Source: Vibrio sp. MedPE-SWchi
GTDB lineage: Bacteria > Pseudomonadota > Gammaproteobacteria > Enterobacterales > Vibrionaceae
DNA: 64,000 nt
Direction of reading: 5' to 3'
NCBI GenBank assembly: GCA_001874155.1
Contig: MPDB01000004.1
Span: 62,001 to 126,000 of the forward strand
Part shown: one piece after another, positions 21,838 through 33,071 of the stretch
How positions within the stretch are numbered: the stretch's first letter is position 1
Layout of the letters: each line of letters starts with the position of its first letter
The notes under the pieces: generated by a model
The model's input: the letters and a program-made list of their open reading frames with translations, nothing else
What the model was told of the DNA's origin: nothing
The model's database searches: none
Made by a program: the position numbers and the translations under genes

Positions 21838-23088
21838 TTATTTAGCGTCTTCTTCCATTTGTGCGTTATCCACAACATGGTTTTCACCAAGATCTTGTGG
21901 AAGAATCAGGTTCAACAAGATAGCAACGATCCCGCATAGGCTGACACCTTGTAAGCTAAATTCGCCGATACCAAAGGCCATCCCGCCAATACCAAACACC
22001 AAGGTCACCGCAACAATCACAAGGTTGCGCGATTTGTGCAGGTCAACATTGTGTTTAATCAGCGTATTCAAACCGACCGTCGCAATCGATCCGAACAGCA
22101 GAATCATAATACCGCCCATGACAGGTACAGGAATGGTTTGCAGTAGGGCACCAAGCTTTCCAACGAGCGCAAGAACAATGGCAGTTACTGCTGCCCACGT
22201 CATGATCACTGGGTTGAATGCTTTGGTCAGCATTACGGCCCCAGTCACTTCACTATAAGTAGTATTTGGTGGCGCGCCCATCAGAGAGGCCGCAATCGTC
22301 GCGGCACCGTCACCGGTAATAGTTCGATGAAGGCCGGGCTTTTTCAGATAGTCTTTTTTGGTGACGTTTGAGATAGCAAGCATATCCCCTACGTGCTCAA
22401 CCGCTGGTGCAATAGCGACAGGAATCATAAAGAGAATCGCGTTAATGTTGAACTCAGGCGCAGTGAAGTTTGGCATGGCGAGCCAAGCTGCTTGCGCGAC
22501 AGGAGTAAAGTCAACGACACCAAAATAAAGGCTAAGTAAGTAACCAGCCATGATACCGCCACATATCGGCAGGAGTTTTAGGAAGCCTTTAGCAAATACA
22601 CTGATAGCAATAGTAACAACCAGTGACACGCTTGAAATCCAAAGCGCAGCGCTACCATCGATAAGCTGCATACTGCCATCCCCCGTCTTACCGAGAGCCA
22701 TGTTCACAGCCACCGGCGCTAATCCTAACCCAATAACAATGATCACCGGGCCAACAACAACAGGTGGTAACAGCTTATGAATGATCTCAACGCCTTTAAT
22801 GCGGATCACGGCGCCCATTAGCATGTAAACAACACCCGCTGCCATTAAGCCACCCATGGTAGCCCCAATACCCCAAGTCTGCACACCAAACATGATCGGA
22901 GCGATAAACGCAAAAGAAGAAGCTAGAAAGATGGGTACCGAACGACGAGTAATAACCTGGAAAATTAAGGTACCGACACCAGCACCGAAAAGAGCAACGT
23001 TGGGGTCAAGCCCGGTCAGTAACGGGACAAGCACGAGTGCACCAAAGGCGACAAAAAGCATTTGTGCACCCTGAATTGCGTTCATCAT
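21838..23088 (-). CDS. uraA: Uracil permease (NCS2 family)
   Basis: QMLFVAFGALVLVPLLTGLDPNVALFGAGVGTL...NTTYSEVTGAVMLTK...PVMGGIMILLFGSIA. Confidence 0.92.
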   Translation of the reverse strand: MMNAIQGAQMLFVAFGALVLVPLLTGLDPNVALFGAGVGTLIFQVITRRSVPIFLASSFAFIAPIMFGVQTWGIGATMGGLMAAGVVYMLMGAVIRIKGVEIIHKLLPPVVVGPVIIVIGLGLAPVAVNMALGKTGDGSMQLIDGSAALWISSVSLVVTIAISVFAKGFLKLLPICGGIMAGYLLSLYFGVVDFTPVAQAAWLAMPNFTAPEFNINAILFMIPVAIAPAVEHVGDMLAISNVTKKDYLKKPGLHRTITGDGAATIAASLMGAPPNTTYSEVTGAVMLTKAFNPVIMTWAAVTAIVLALVGKLGALLQTIPVPVMGGIMILLFGSIATVGLNTLIKHNVDLHKSRNLVIVAVTLVFGIGGMAFGIGEFSLQGVSLCGIVAILLNLILPQDLGENHVVDNAQMEEDAK

Positions 23089-23156
23089 AGTAAATTCCTA
23101 TCTACAAAAATGGCGGTTGAAATGACTAAAAAAAAATCGTTACAATTTTATCACTA

Positions 23157-23172
23157 ACGAAAACGTTTGCGT
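23157..23172. promoter_or_regulatory. PurR operator upstream of uraA
   Basis: ACGAAAACGTTTGCGT; its reverse complement ACGCAAACGTTTTCGT is the classic PurR consensus; 69 nt upstream of the uraA start. Confidence 0.88.
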
Positions 23173-23325
23173 TAGGTAAGATCAAATAAATTCATGTAAA
23201 TGATAGGTTTTAGCTCATTGAGAAACGCATTGTTCAAATTCTCACGCTATCTTGAAGTCCATTTCTTGCTCACACGTGGATAGTTGCTTATCATCTACGT
23301 TCGCAAGTTATTATCTAGGAAACGT

Positions 23326-24579
23326 ATGCGTCATTTAGCTTTGTTGGTTGTAAGTTTATTGTCGATCCCTGCTTATGCTCTTACTAATGTTGATCTGTAT
23401 CGCTCAGAAATCATTATTGACCAAGAGAAACCGAATGGAGACGCGGCTGCTCGAGTAAGCGGCATGCAAGAGGTTATCGTTCGAGCGTCGGGTAACCGAG
23501 AAGCGGTGAATAACGAAGTGGTGAGAAAGGCGCTTAGTAAGCACTCCCAGTATTTATCTCAGCTAAGCTACAGCGAGATTAATGAACAATCGTCACTGCG
23601 CATGAGTTTTAGTGCTCCCCACATACGTGGCTTGTTAAGCCAAGCTCAATTGCCATATTGGCCTCAATCACGCTCAAATCTGCTCGTCTGGTTGGTGGAA
23701 GATTCAAACTTTGAACGCAATATTTCATGGGAGCACTCTGATACACTGACTTTAAATCGTATTAAGCAAACCGCGACTCTACGTGGCCTTCCACTGACCG
23801 TACCCGTGGGAGATTTCGATGATATTACCGGTATCTCTATTTCAGATGTATGGGGTGGGTTTGTTGAGCCAATCAGCGCTGCTAGTCAACGTTACCCAAG
23901 TGATGCCGTGTTGGTTGTACGAGCACAAGGCAACAATTTACGTTGGACGTTATACGACCAGAAGCCAGAGAATATGACATCTAGAACACGATCACCTCAA
24001 TCGGGGAGTGCATCGGGTTCAAATGCCGCAGCTGATATGGTTCATGCCATCAGCGATTATTACGCTGAAAAAGACGCAGTGGTTGTTGCAAGCGAATCTT
24101 CAGAGTCAGTACTCGCTCAATTCACTCTCATCGACAGCGCATTAGACTTCTTCCAATTAGAGAAAAAACTGAAAGCACTCTCATCGGTTGCGTCATTGGA
24201 TATCCAAAAAATCCAAGGCACAACGGTTACGTTCCAAGTCCATCTTCTTGCCACAATGGAAGAATTTGAACAAGAAGTGTTGCGTATTGCTCAAGTGAAT
24301 AAGATGCAAGAAGTGGTGACTCCATCAGCTGAAACAGACAGTGTTTCTGAGGTTGATGCTCAAGAACCAAGTAATACCACAGAGCAGCCTGAAGTCGGGG
24401 CAAGAACGATAGATGGTGTTGAGCCGATTCTTATGGAATCCAGAGCATTACCAGCGAACTCTCTTCAAGTTCAATCACCGGAAATGGAAGCTCTTCCAGA
24501 AGATTCATTAAGCCTTGTCACGGAAGAACCCGTAGCCGACCTAAGAACAATATTGCAGTTTGAATGGTTGGCGCAGTAA
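23326..24579 (+). CDS. DUF2066 domain-containing protein (secreted)
   Basis: Signal peptide MRHLALLVVSLLSIPAYA; sequence pattern resembles DUF2066 proteins; start 23326 has an upstream AGGA. Confidence 0.75.
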   Translation: MRHLALLVVSLLSIPAYALTNVDLYRSEIIIDQEKPNGDAAARVSGMQEVIVRASGNREAVNNEVVRKALSKHSQYLSQLSYSEINEQSSLRMSFSAPHIRGLLSQAQLPYWPQSRSNLLVWLVEDSNFERNISWEHSDTLTLNRIKQTATLRGLPLTVPVGDFDDITGISISDVWGGFVEPISAASQRYPSDAVLVVRAQGNNLRWTLYDQKPENMTSRTRSPQSGSASGSNAAADMVHAISDYYAEKDAVVVASESSESVLAQFTLIDSALDFFQLEKKLKALSSVASLDIQKIQGTTVTFQVHLLATMEEFEQEVLRIAQVNKMQEVVTPSAETDSVSEVDAQEPSNTTEQPEVGARTIDGVEPILMESRALPANSLQVQSPEMEALPEDSLSLVTEEPVADLRTILQFEWLAQ

Positions 24580-24666
24580 CCTGATAGGTGAAGAGCCGAG
24601 ACATTAAAGTTTAGAAAGCAAAAAGCCGCACAGTGATGCGGCTTTTTTTAGTCTTTTTCGACGAGA

Positions 24667-25101
24667 CTAAGAGTTGTCGTAGCGTGCCTTTTCTTGCTTT
24701 TCTACTTCAGATAAACGGGTGAGCTTAAGACCCATTTCTTTGCCTCTCGATCTGGCATAGAGAATATTACCGACAAAAGCGATAGAGGTTAAACAAAGCT
24801 CAACCGATGCAAGTAGGCGCTCCCCTTCTCCAATAAACAAAATCACGAAAGCATGCAGGAAGTAGAGCATTAGAACAAAATTTGCCCATGCGTGAGTATA
24901 GGGCTTTCCAGCTAAGATACCGGGTAAAGGCAGTAATAGTGGCACACTCCAAGCGATAGCGAGTGTCAGGTTGTTGATATGCGGATGTGGCGATAGCTGC
25001 CATTGCCACAACACAACCCAAGAGAGTAGGGCAAGGTTGCCAAACAGTGCCAGTAATCGGAATTGTTTACTTCTAGTGGTCATCTCATCTGCCATGGGCA
25101 T
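24667..25101 (-). CDS. DUF2069 family membrane protein
   Basis: Small multi-helix membrane protein next to arsC and bepA. Confidence 0.75.
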   Translation of the reverse strand: MPMADEMTTRSKQFRLLALFGNLALLSWVVLWQWQLSPHPHINNLTLAIAWSVPLLLPLPGILAGKPYTHAWANFVLMLYFLHAFVILFIGEGERLLASVELCLTSIAFVGNILYARSRGKEMGLKLTRLSEVEKQEKARYDNS

Positions 25102-25176
25102 TCCTTTCCTAAGTATCCTTTCTAAGCGGTTCGATTGATTTTACGGAGGTCAATTCTAAACTATCAATCCAAATGT

Positions 25177-25521
25177 TTATAAAATCTCGAGAACCTGTTC
25201 TGGCGGGCGACCGAGTCTCGCTTTGCCATCTTTAATCACAATCGGACGTTCAATGAGTTTTGGGTTATTAGCCATCGCGGAGAATAACTCCTCATCACTG
25301 GCATTGGATAGTTCAAGTGTTTTATACACGTCTTCTTTTACACGCATCATGCCTCTTACACTCTCTAAGCCAAGCTGAGCATAAATCTCTTTGAGTGTCT
25401 CAACGCTTGGTGGGGTTTCCAGATACTTCACGATACTCGGTGACACGTTGTTTTCTTCTAATAGTGCTAACGTTTGACGACTTTTAGAGCATCTTGGGTT
25501 GTGATAAAGAGTGACTGACAT
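25177..25521 (-). CDS. arsC: Arsenate reductase (glutaredoxin) family protein
   Basis: VTLYHNPRCSKSRQTLALLEENNVSPSIVKYLETPPS. Confidence 0.92.
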   Translation of the reverse strand: MSVTLYHNPRCSKSRQTLALLEENNVSPSIVKYLETPPSVETLKEIYAQLGLESVRGMMRVKEDVYKTLELSNASDEELFSAMANNPKLIERPIVIKDGKARLGRPPEQVLEIL

Positions 25522-25546
25522 AGTTTTACCTTCCTAGGTGATGTAA

Positions 25547-27001
25547 TTATTGTAGTGATAAGAAACGTTCACGTTGAACCATAAGTTGATCAATGCGCGC
25601 ATCGTATCGCGCTTGTTTTAGGCTACCAAGCTCGGCAAGCTGCCCCGCCTGAGTATAAAACTGTATCGCCTTATTCCAATTGGCCCTAAGCGCCAGAATT
25701 TCGGCACGTGCGGCGAGGTCTTCGGCGCTGTTTCCTAGCGCAATGTGTGCCTCTGAGAGGAGGTGCCAGCCATTGGTGTCGTTTGGATTATCGTGCGTGT
25801 AACGCTGTAAAACTCGAATCGCTTCGTTGTTCTCTTCAAGCTTAAGCAACACGTTGGCATAGTTAATGGTCAATACGGCGTTATTGGGTTTCGACTTCAA
25901 TGCTCGCTCTAGCATGCTCTTGGCTTTTTCTGGTGTTTTCTTCTCAATGTAGAAATCGGATAACGCATCAAGGTAGAAGTTATTGTACGGGTCTAACTTA
26001 ATAAGCTCTTCTAGTATAGGTTCTGCTTTATCAAGTTCATTGTTATCCATATAAACAAGGGCTTGGCCATAACGATAGGCCGGAGCGACATCTTTATCCG
26101 CGCGTTTTTCCGCTCTTTGTAGCCAGTCAGCTGAGGCGCTGCTGTCAATGTTGGCATACCGAGCCACAATGCGAGAGCGCGATAATTGATAATCCAAGGA
26201 GGGCATAATTCTCATTGGTGGGAAATTGCGTGCACGCTCTCGAGAGTCGGTAATTCGATCTTCTGGAAGTGGGTGAGTCAGAAGCATCGGTGGTGGCTTA
26301 CTGGCATAGCGGTATTCATCAGCTAAACGGCTGAAAAATCGAGGCATGGCTTTAACCTCAAATCCGGCTTTAGCAAGGGTATTAATACCAAACCGGTCGG
26401 CCTCTTTCTCGTTGCTTCGAGTGTAGTTAATTTGACTCTGAATATTACCAGCGGTTGCTGCGGTAATAGCGGCAATACCTGCTTCAGGCGCGGCAATAGC
26501 GATGAGCAGTGAGGCGGCAAGTGCTGCCATAGTCGCAGGAGATCGTCTTGCCTGATCTTCCATTCTTCTTGCCAAGTGGCGCTGTGTTACGTGAGCGATC
26601 TCGTGGGCAACAACAGAAGCAAGTTCACTTTCAGATTGAGCGTGCAGAAATAAACCGGAGTGAAGTGCAACGTAACCGCCAAAAAAGGCAAACGCGTTGA
26701 TGTTTCTATCGCGTATCATGAAGAAGGTAAATGGGGTTTTAACGTCGTTAGCACTCGCAACAAGACGGTGACCTAGGGTATCAATGTACTCGTTCAAGAC
26801 CGGGTCATTGATGATAGGTTGGCTGTTTCTCAGCATACGCATATACGCGTCACCATAGATGATCTCTTGGTCTATAGTGAGAGTTCCACCTGCAACGGTG
26901 CCTATGTCTGGTAACTCTATATTATTGGCAATAGAGACAGATGGGCTGGCTATAGCAGTAGCGACACAAAGGCAGATCAGCGAGCGGGTGCGTTTAAACA
27001 T
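25547..27001 (-). CDS. bepA: Beta-barrel assembly-enhancing protease BepA (M48 metallopeptidase with TPRs)
   Basis: HEIAHVTQRH zinc motif, C-terminal TPR repeats; start MFKRTRSL preceded by GGAG. Confidence 0.93.
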   Translation of the reverse strand: MFKRTRSLICLCVATAIASPSVSIANNIELPDIGTVAGGTLTIDQEIIYGDAYMRMLRNSQPIINDPVLNEYIDTLGHRLVASANDVKTPFTFFMIRDRNINAFAFFGGYVALHSGLFLHAQSESELASVVAHEIAHVTQRHLARRMEDQARRSPATMAALAASLLIAIAAPEAGIAAITAATAGNIQSQINYTRSNEKEADRFGINTLAKAGFEVKAMPRFFSRLADEYRYASKPPPMLLTHPLPEDRITDSRERARNFPPMRIMPSLDYQLSRSRIVARYANIDSSASADWLQRAEKRADKDVAPAYRYGQALVYMDNNELDKAEPILEELIKLDPYNNFYLDALSDFYIEKKTPEKAKSMLERALKSKPNNAVLTINYANVLLKLEENNEAIRVLQRYTHDNPNDTNGWHLLSEAHIALGNSAEDLAARAEILALRANWNKAIQFYTQAGQLAELGSLKQARYDARIDQLMVQRERFLSLQ

Positions 27002-27245
27002 ATTAATCAACAATACTCCATATTCATTGTTGTTATTGACAGTAAGTATCCCAAATGGTTTCAACTTATCCATTCTCTGAATGTTAACAATGAGATGATA
27101 AGTGAAATAGGTAAACGGTCAGGCGTTACTTTAACGTTGTTAGCCTTGTAAATACAAGGGCTGAGCGATGAAACATGAACTTGATTTTGTTTGCTGTTCA
27201 AAACCCTATACAATGGCACGATACTAAAATGCGTCGGGCCAGAAA

Positions 27246-27461
27246 GTGGAACATCACCTCGATTTACGCTGCGAAAGGTGCCCAATGGCATTGCTGCTAG
27301 CAAAGCGATACATCGCTCAATTTTCAAAAGGGCAGCAGGCTGAAATATACGTTTCAGATTCCGGCTCCCAGCGAGATATTGAACGTTACCTGCGTACGCA
27401 TGATCATTTGGTTACGAGTGCAAAAATAAACGACTACTTTAGCCTTAAAGTGGTTATCTAG
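27246..27461 (+). CDS. TusA-like sulfurtransferase family protein (GTG start)
   Basis: LDLRCERCPMALLLAKRYIAQFSKGQQAEIYVSDSGSQRDIERY; the CP motif and size match the TusA family. Confidence 0.75.
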   Translation: MEHHLDLRCERCPMALLLAKRYIAQFSKGQQAEIYVSDSGSQRDIERYLRTHDHLVTSAKINDYFSLKVVI

Positions 27462-27482
27462 AACGAAAGGGAACGCTGGTTA

Positions 27483-28556
27483 ATGTTAGATATGGTTAGT
27501 CGTTGGTATAAACGACGTTTTTCTGATCCTCATGCAGTAAGCTTGGTCGCGATCTTATTCTTTGGTTTTATTACGATCTACTTCTTTGGCTATCTCATTG
27601 CGCCATTGTTAGTTGCCATTGTATTAGCTTACTTGCTGGAATGGCCGGTCGTTAAAATTACGCGATTAGGTATCCCCCGAACCCTGTCGGTTATCCTAGT
27701 GATACTCTCCTTCACCAGTGTCATGATATTGGCCGTGTTTGGCTTAGTACCGACCATATGGCAACAGGTCGGGAACCTTATCAATGACATTCCCAATATG
27801 TACATTGGCTTACAGGACTTTATCTCTATCTTGCCTGAGAAGTACCCTGAGTTTGTGAATGTTCAACTTGTTGAATCACTAATGGACAACATGAAAAACC
27901 AAGTGATTGTCATGGGTGAGAGTGTCGTGAAAGGCTCATTGGCCTCGTTGGTGAGTTTAGCGACACTGGCGGTGTACTTAATTTTAGTGCCTTTGTTAGT
28001 GTTCTTTTTGCTGAAAGATAAGCAAGAGATGATTTCGATAGCCAGTGGCTTGCTTCCTCGAAATCGCCGTCTTGCTGATAAAGTTTGGGTAGAGATGAAC
28101 CAGCAAATCTCGAACTATATTCGCGGCAAGGTACTCGAAATATTAATCGTTGGTGGCACGAGCTACATTACATTCGCTCTGCTTGATCTGCGTTATGCGG
28201 TTCTGCTGGCTGTTGCCGTTGGCTTCTCGGTGTTGATTCCATATATTGGTGCCGCTGCGGTGACGGTTCCTGTTGCGATTGTTGGTCTTTTCCAATGGGG
28301 TTTAACGCCTCCATTTTATTGGCTTCTTTTTGCTTACGGCATTATTCAAATGCTGGATGGAAACGTACTCGTCCCTATTCTATTTTCTGAAGCGGTGAAC
28401 CTGCACCCTGTCGCCATTATTGTTGCGGTGCTTGTGTTCGGTGGGCTATGGGGATTCTGGGGCGTCTTTTTTGCCATCCCGCTCGCAACACTGGTAAAAG
28501 CGGTCATTAATGCCCTTCCGAGTCACGACGAAGATGAGTTGGTTGAATCGCCCTAG
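27483..28556 (+). CDS. perM: AI-2E family transporter (PerM)
   Basis: Multi-TM protein with PLLVFFLLKDKQEM and GFSVLIPYIGAAAVTVPVA...GNVLVPILFSEAVNLHPVAII motifs. Confidence 0.9.
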   Translation: MLDMVSRWYKRRFSDPHAVSLVAILFFGFITIYFFGYLIAPLLVAIVLAYLLEWPVVKITRLGIPRTLSVILVILSFTSVMILAVFGLVPTIWQQVGNLINDIPNMYIGLQDFISILPEKYPEFVNVQLVESLMDNMKNQVIVMGESVVKGSLASLVSLATLAVYLILVPLLVFFLLKDKQEMISIASGLLPRNRRLADKVWVEMNQQISNYIRGKVLEILIVGGTSYITFALLDLRYAVLLAVAVGFSVLIPYIGAAAVTVPVAIVGLFQWGLTPPFYWLLFAYGIIQMLDGNVLVPILFSEAVNLHPVAIIVAVLVFGGLWGFWGVFFAIPLATLVKAVINALPSHDEDELVESP

Positions 28557-28609
28557 AAAGTTAAGCGATTCGAAATTGTTAATGCCCTAAGACATTGAAA
28601 CTATTAAAT

Positions 28610-28648
28610 AAGCGCTATTGATTTTTAATTGATAGCGCTTTTTTTTTG
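28610..28648 (+). terminator. Rho-independent terminator after perM
   Basis: AAGCGCTAT-tgatttttaatt-GATAGCGCTTTTTTTTT. Confidence 0.8.
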
Positions 28649-28821
28649 TTTTAGCACCTATACTTTGAGGGATTACCAACAAAATTCTTTGTTATTAATT
28701 ACATAAATATAATTAAGTTTTTGGGAAAGTTGACGACATAGTTTGTAACATATGGCACAATTCATGTGCGGTATGCTGTACTGTATGTGGTGATGGATAC
28801 TGTTTTTAGTCGAGGGAAATT

Positions 28822-30693
28822 ATGAAGTTTAGTTATAAAATTGTGGCGGCATCGTCTGGGTTGCTGCTTATTACCGTCTTATTGTTATCCATTCAACAAC
28901 TGTCTACCGTGAAAGCAGAGGTCGAAGACCTAGTGTATAGCAGCTTGAATGAGATGGTTTCCGGGGTAAAAAATACGGTGTCTTCGGAAATGGAAAGCAA
29001 GAAAGCGCTAGCGCAATCCTCAACTGAAGTCATAGAGATTAATCCTCAAGATCAAGAATACGTGAAAGAGGTTCTAGAAAAGCCGAAGTTAAAATCCAGC
29101 TTCCTCGCGGTTGGGTTTGGTTATGAGTCGAACGGGTTCGTGATTGAGAATGATGACGGTTGGGATGCTGGGCCTGATTATGACCCTCGCGTTCGCCCTT
29201 GGTACATCGACGCTAAATCTAAAGGGCAGTTGGTTGTAACCGCTCCTTACGTTGATGCTTCTTCGCAAAATGTAATTATTTCAATCGGTACACCAGTTAA
29301 AGAAAATGGCCAGTTCACTGCGGGTATGTTCTATGACTTGGAGTTAACGGGTCTGGCTGATCTTGTGAATAGTGTGAACCTTCTTGACGCGGGTTACCTA
29401 TTTATTGTGACGAGTGATGGAACAACCATTGCTCACCCTGAGTCAGCGAATAATGGTGAGAAACTGGCGAGCTATATGCCGGGTATCACGATTAAAGAGG
29501 GAACCCAAAAGGTTGAGATGGACGGCAGTTCGTTCTTAATCCAATTTGTAAAAGTTCCTGCCGAGAATTGGTATGTTGGCGCTATCGTTGACGAGTCCAT
29601 CGCTTTTGGTGCAATCGCAACGCTTAGAAACAGCGCCATTATTTATGGTCTTATCGGTGTTGTACTAAGTATCATCGGCCTGAGTATGCTGATCAAAGTG
29701 TTGCTCCGTCCATTAGGTGTATTGAATGCGGCAATTCAAGATGTGGCATCAGGGCAGGGTGATCTAACCAAGCGTCTTGATACAAACACAGATCCAGAAT
29801 TTGCTGAACTTGCGAAAGGGTTCAATCAATTTACCGAGTCGCTGCAAAATCAAATTATTCAGTCTAAAGGGATTGGCAGCGATATCATGAATGGCACTGA
29901 GATGATTGTGCATGGCGCGCATGAATCGGCAGACGCCATGCGCAGTCAGTTGCAAGAGCTAGAACAGCTCGCAACGGCGATGAATGAGATGGCCGTGACA
30001 GCAACAGAAGTAGCGAACAACGCGCAAGGGGCTGCAGGGGCTGCCCAGCAAGCCGATGATGCAACGGAAGTGGGGTCGAAAGTGGTCAGTGAAACGACCA
30101 TATCAATTGATAACCTATCGGCACGAATAGACCAGGCTGTGGAAGAGGTCAAAGGGCTTGAGTCTGCAACGGCGAACATTGAAACCATACTGAAAGTTAT
30201 CAATGATATAGCGGACCAGACTAACTTGCTTGCTCTTAATGCCGCCATCGAGGCCGCTCGTGCGGGGGAATCGGGTCGTGGTTTTGCGGTAGTGGCAGAC
30301 GAAGTACGTACTCTGGCGCAGAGAACTCAGGAGTCAACGACTGAAATTCGCAGCATGATTGAACAGCTTCAAGCCGGCGCTAGCTCTGTATCGGCCGCGA
30401 TGAACGAAAGTAAAACGACAGCCGTGGATGCGGTAGATAAAGCGCAAGCGGCAAACTCTTCACTTGAGAGCATCCGAGAAGCCATTCAGCAGATATCGGA
30501 TATGAATCTACAGATTGCCTCTGCGGCAGAAGAGCAGAGTTTGGTTGCTGAAGAGATCAACAATAACACGGTTAAGATTAAAGACCTCTCTACTCAGGTT
30601 GCTGAATCAGCAGACAATACAAGCTCTGCGATGCAAACTCAGAAAGAGAATATTCATCAGCAAGATGCGTTACTCAATAAGTTCATCGTGTAA
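28822..30693 (+). CDS. Methyl-accepting chemotaxis protein with dCache-type sensor domain
   Basis: [39 protein letters not shown] Cache signature, HAMP, and [43 protein letters not shown] hairpin tip. Confidence 0.95.
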   Translation: MKFSYKIVAASSGLLLITVLLLSIQQLSTVKAEVEDLVYSSLNEMVSGVKNTVSSEMESKKALAQSSTEVIEINPQDQEYVKEVLEKPKLKSSFLAVGFGYESNGFVIENDDGWDAGPDYDPRVRPWYIDAKSKGQLVVTAPYVDASSQNVIISIGTPVKENGQFTAGMFYDLELTGLADLVNSVNLLDAGYLFIVTSDGTTIAHPESANNGEKLASYMPGITIKEGTQKVEMDGSSFLIQFVKVPAENWYVGAIVDESIAFGAIATLRNSAIIYGLIGVVLSIIGLSMLIKVLLRPLGVLNAAIQDVASGQGDLTKRLDTNTDPEFAELAKGFNQFTESLQNQIIQSKGIGSDIMNGTEMIVHGAHESADAMRSQLQELEQLATAMNEMAVTATEVANNAQGAAGAAQQADDATEVGSKVVSETTISIDNLSARIDQAVEEVKGLESATANIETILKVINDIADQTNLLALNAAIEAARAGESGRGFAVVADEVRTLAQRTQESTTEIRSMIEQLQAGASSVSAAMNESKTTAVDAVDKAQAANSSLESIREAIQQISDMNLQIASAAEEQSLVAEEINNNTVKIKDLSTQVAESADNTSSAMQTQKENIHQQDALLNKFIV

Positions 30694-30727
30694 CTCTCTC
30701 GCAATTCCCTTTATTAGGTAGAAATAA

Positions 30728-30760
30728 AATGCCAGCTCAATGTGAGCTGGCATTTTTTTT
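30728..30760 (+). terminator. Rho-independent terminator after the MCP gene
   Basis: AAATGCCAGCTCA-atg-TGAGCTGGCATTTTTTTT. Confidence 0.85.
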
Positions 30761-30818
30761 ATTGGGTCACTGTTTCTATTCTGAGGCGCTTGAGCTGCCC
30801 TCTAATCCAGTAAAGTGG

Positions 30819-31289
30819 TTACGCTTTCTCGTTTAGGTAATCGAGAACCACTTCGTGGTGAGTCTTGGTTTTAAACTTGTTGAAAACATGTTCGATAATG
30901 CCTTCTTCATTGATAAGGAAGCTAATGCGATGCAGACCATCGTAGACCTTACCCATGAACTTTTTCTCGCCCCAAACACCGAACTGGTCTGCTGCTGCGT
31001 GGTCTTCGTCAGACAACAGAGTGAAGTTTAAGCTATCACGCTCAATGAATTTACCTAGGCGTTTAACGGCATCGATACTGACACCCAGTACCACAACATT
31101 GTGCGCATCCAATTCTGCTTTGATATCTCTAAGCCCTTGAGCTTGAACAGTACAGCCTGGTGTCATCGCTTTTGGGTAAAAATAGAAAAGCACTTTCTTA
31201 CCACTAAAATCATTGAGTGTTACTGTGTTGCCATCTTGATCTAAAAGAGAAAAGTTAGGAGCTGGCGTGCCAGCAGTCAAAGTGTTCAT
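30819..31289 (-). CDS. bcp: Thioredoxin-dependent thiol peroxidase (Bcp)
   Basis: FSGKKVLFYFYPKAMTPGCTVQAQGLRD. Confidence 0.95.
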   Translation of the reverse strand: MNTLTAGTPAPNFSLLDQDGNTVTLNDFSGKKVLFYFYPKAMTPGCTVQAQGLRDIKAELDAHNVVVLGVSIDAVKRLGKFIERDSLNFTLLSDEDHAAADQFGVWGEKKFMGKVYDGLHRISFLINEEGIIEHVFNKFKTKTHHEVVLDYLNEKA

Positions 31290-31301
31290 CGATATTCCTT
31301 T

Positions 31302-31844
31302 CTATTGACTGTTTTTTATAAAATTGAGGGAGCCCTGAACGGAAAGAGACTGGCAAAAGAGAGTGAACTCTTCTTGAAGCTGCATCAAGTTACATTGAGA
31401 ATCGACCGCTGCGGTCAGTGCAATATGGAATTGGTCGCTTTCTCGTTCTGCGGTGGATTTGTTAATCGTCTTGGCACTGAATGAAGCCAAACCAATATTT
31501 CGATCGGCAAAAAACTGAGTAAATTCTTCAGTTAACCCCATTCTGTCATCAGACTCAACAAAGACTTCAAGCGTATACGCGTGGTCAAAAGCAGAGTGGG
31601 TCGACGTACGCTTCATCATAGTGATCAGGTCGTGCTCTTGTCCCAGCAAAGGAAGAGTCGTTTCTACACGAGTGATGCAATTGGCTGTGCCGGAAATAAG
31701 CATGATTAAGGTAAATTCATTACCAAATAAAGCTATTCGGCTATCGATGATATTGCACCCAGATTGCGTTACAAGGTGAACGACTTGATTGGATACGCCA
31801 GGTCGGTCGGAACCAACGGCGGTGATCACTAGATGTTGAGTCAT
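31302..31844 (-). CDS. gcvR: Glycine cleavage system transcriptional repressor-like ACT protein
   Basis: HLVITAVGSDRPGVSNQVVHLVTQSGCNIIDSRIALFGNEFTLIMLISG; bcp-gcvR-dapA-bamC context. Confidence 0.9.
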   Translation of the reverse strand: MTQHLVITAVGSDRPGVSNQVVHLVTQSGCNIIDSRIALFGNEFTLIMLISGTANCITRVETTLPLLGQEHDLITMMKRTSTHSAFDHAYTLEVFVESDDRMGLTEEFTQFFADRNIGLASFSAKTINKSTAERESDQFHIALTAAVDSQCNLMQLQEEFTLFCQSLSVQGSLNFIKNSQ

Positions 31845-32141
31845 GATATCACGTTAAAAAAGGGCTATAGCCAGTATGTTAGCACAGATGATTCGAGATG
31901 CTTGTCTAGTCGATAGGATTTGGTTGAGAACTGTGTAGAGAAACACGCTAAAACGCGTGCTCAAGTAAGGGGGCGATTGGCCTTGTGTCATTATTTGCCA
32001 AGAATATCCGCGAATAACTATGCCAAAGGTCAAACATGTGATAAATATTCATTCTAACAGGTGGTATAACAGCGCTTGAGCCTTGTATTGAGCAAGGGGC
32101 TTACAGTACCATGCAGAAAGTATCAATTTATGGAGAAAGAC

Positions 32142-33020
32142 ATGTTTTCAGGAAGTATTGTTGCATTAATTACACCGTTTAATTCCAATGGTGAGGTCGA
32201 TTACATAAGCCTGAAAAAGTTGGTTGATTTCCATGTGGAAGCTGGCTCAGATGGCCTTGTTGCCGTTGGCACAACTGGCGAGTCTGCAACGCTTACTGTA
32301 GAAGAGCATGTTAAGGTCGTTAATAAAGCCGTTGAATTTGCCGATGGCCGTATTCAAATTATCGCGGGTACAGGCGCTAATGCGACGCATGAATCAGTGA
32401 CCTTCAGTCGCTTACTGAATAACTCAGGTATTGCTGGGTGTTTAAGCGTTACGCCATACTACAACAAGCCAACTCAAGAGGGCTTGTATCAGCACTACAA
32501 AGCAATTGCTGAAGTGAGTGATGTTCCTCAAATCCTTTACAATGTACCAGGCCGTACCGCTGTAGACCTGTTACCTGAGACTGTTGCTCGTTTATCTAAA
32601 ATTGAAAACATCGTTGCATTGAAAGATGCGACGGGCGATTTAGACAGAGTTAAAATTCATCGTGAACTTTGTGGCGAAGATTTTATCTTACTAAGTGGTG
32701 ATGATAGTACTGGTCTAGATTTTGTTCGATTAGGTGGTCACGGCGTTATCTCTGTTACCAATAATATTGCCGCGGCAGACATGGCCAACATGTTCCGACT
32801 CGCAGCGGAAGGTAAGTGGGAAGAAGCTGAGGCAATCAACAACCGTCTTATGCCACTGCATAAAGATCTGTTTGTAGAATCTAGCCCTATTCCAGTAAAA
32901 TGGGCCGCTCATAAAATGGGGCTTATTTCTGAGGGAAACCTTAGACTGCCGCTGACAGTATTATCTGAATCACTACAGCCAAAAGTTAGTCAAGCGATGA
33001 CTGATTCAGGTATTTACTAA
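32142..33020 (+). CDS. dapA: 4-hydroxy-tetrahydrodipicolinate synthase
   Basis: [20 protein letters not shown]...[10 protein letters not shown]...[22 protein letters not shown]-track start 32076 adds a 22-aa non-conserved extension. Confidence 0.97.
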   Translation: MFSGSIVALITPFNSNGEVDYISLKKLVDFHVEAGSDGLVAVGTTGESATLTVEEHVKVVNKAVEFADGRIQIIAGTGANATHESVTFSRLLNNSGIAGCLSVTPYYNKPTQEGLYQHYKAIAEVSDVPQILYNVPGRTAVDLLPETVARLSKIENIVALKDATGDLDRVKIHRELCGEDFILLSGDDSTGLDFVRLGGHGVISVTNNIAAADMANMFRLAAEGKWEEAEAINNRLMPLHKDLFVESSPIPVKWAAHKMGLISEGNLRLPLTVLSESLQPKVSQAMTDSGIY

Positions 33021-33034
33021 TTAATTGAAAAGAT

Positions 33035-33061
33035 GGCCAAGGTCTGAACCTTGGCTTTTTT
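33035..33061 (+). terminator. Rho-independent terminator after dapA
   Basis: GCCAAGGT-ctga-ACCTTGGCTTTTTT. Confidence 0.75.
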
Positions 33062-33071
33062 AGGAGTTTCA

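Noticed and set aside
23157-23172. Palindrome upstream of uraA as a possible novel operator
   Set aside because: It is an exact PurR consensus operator, expected for a nucleobase permease.
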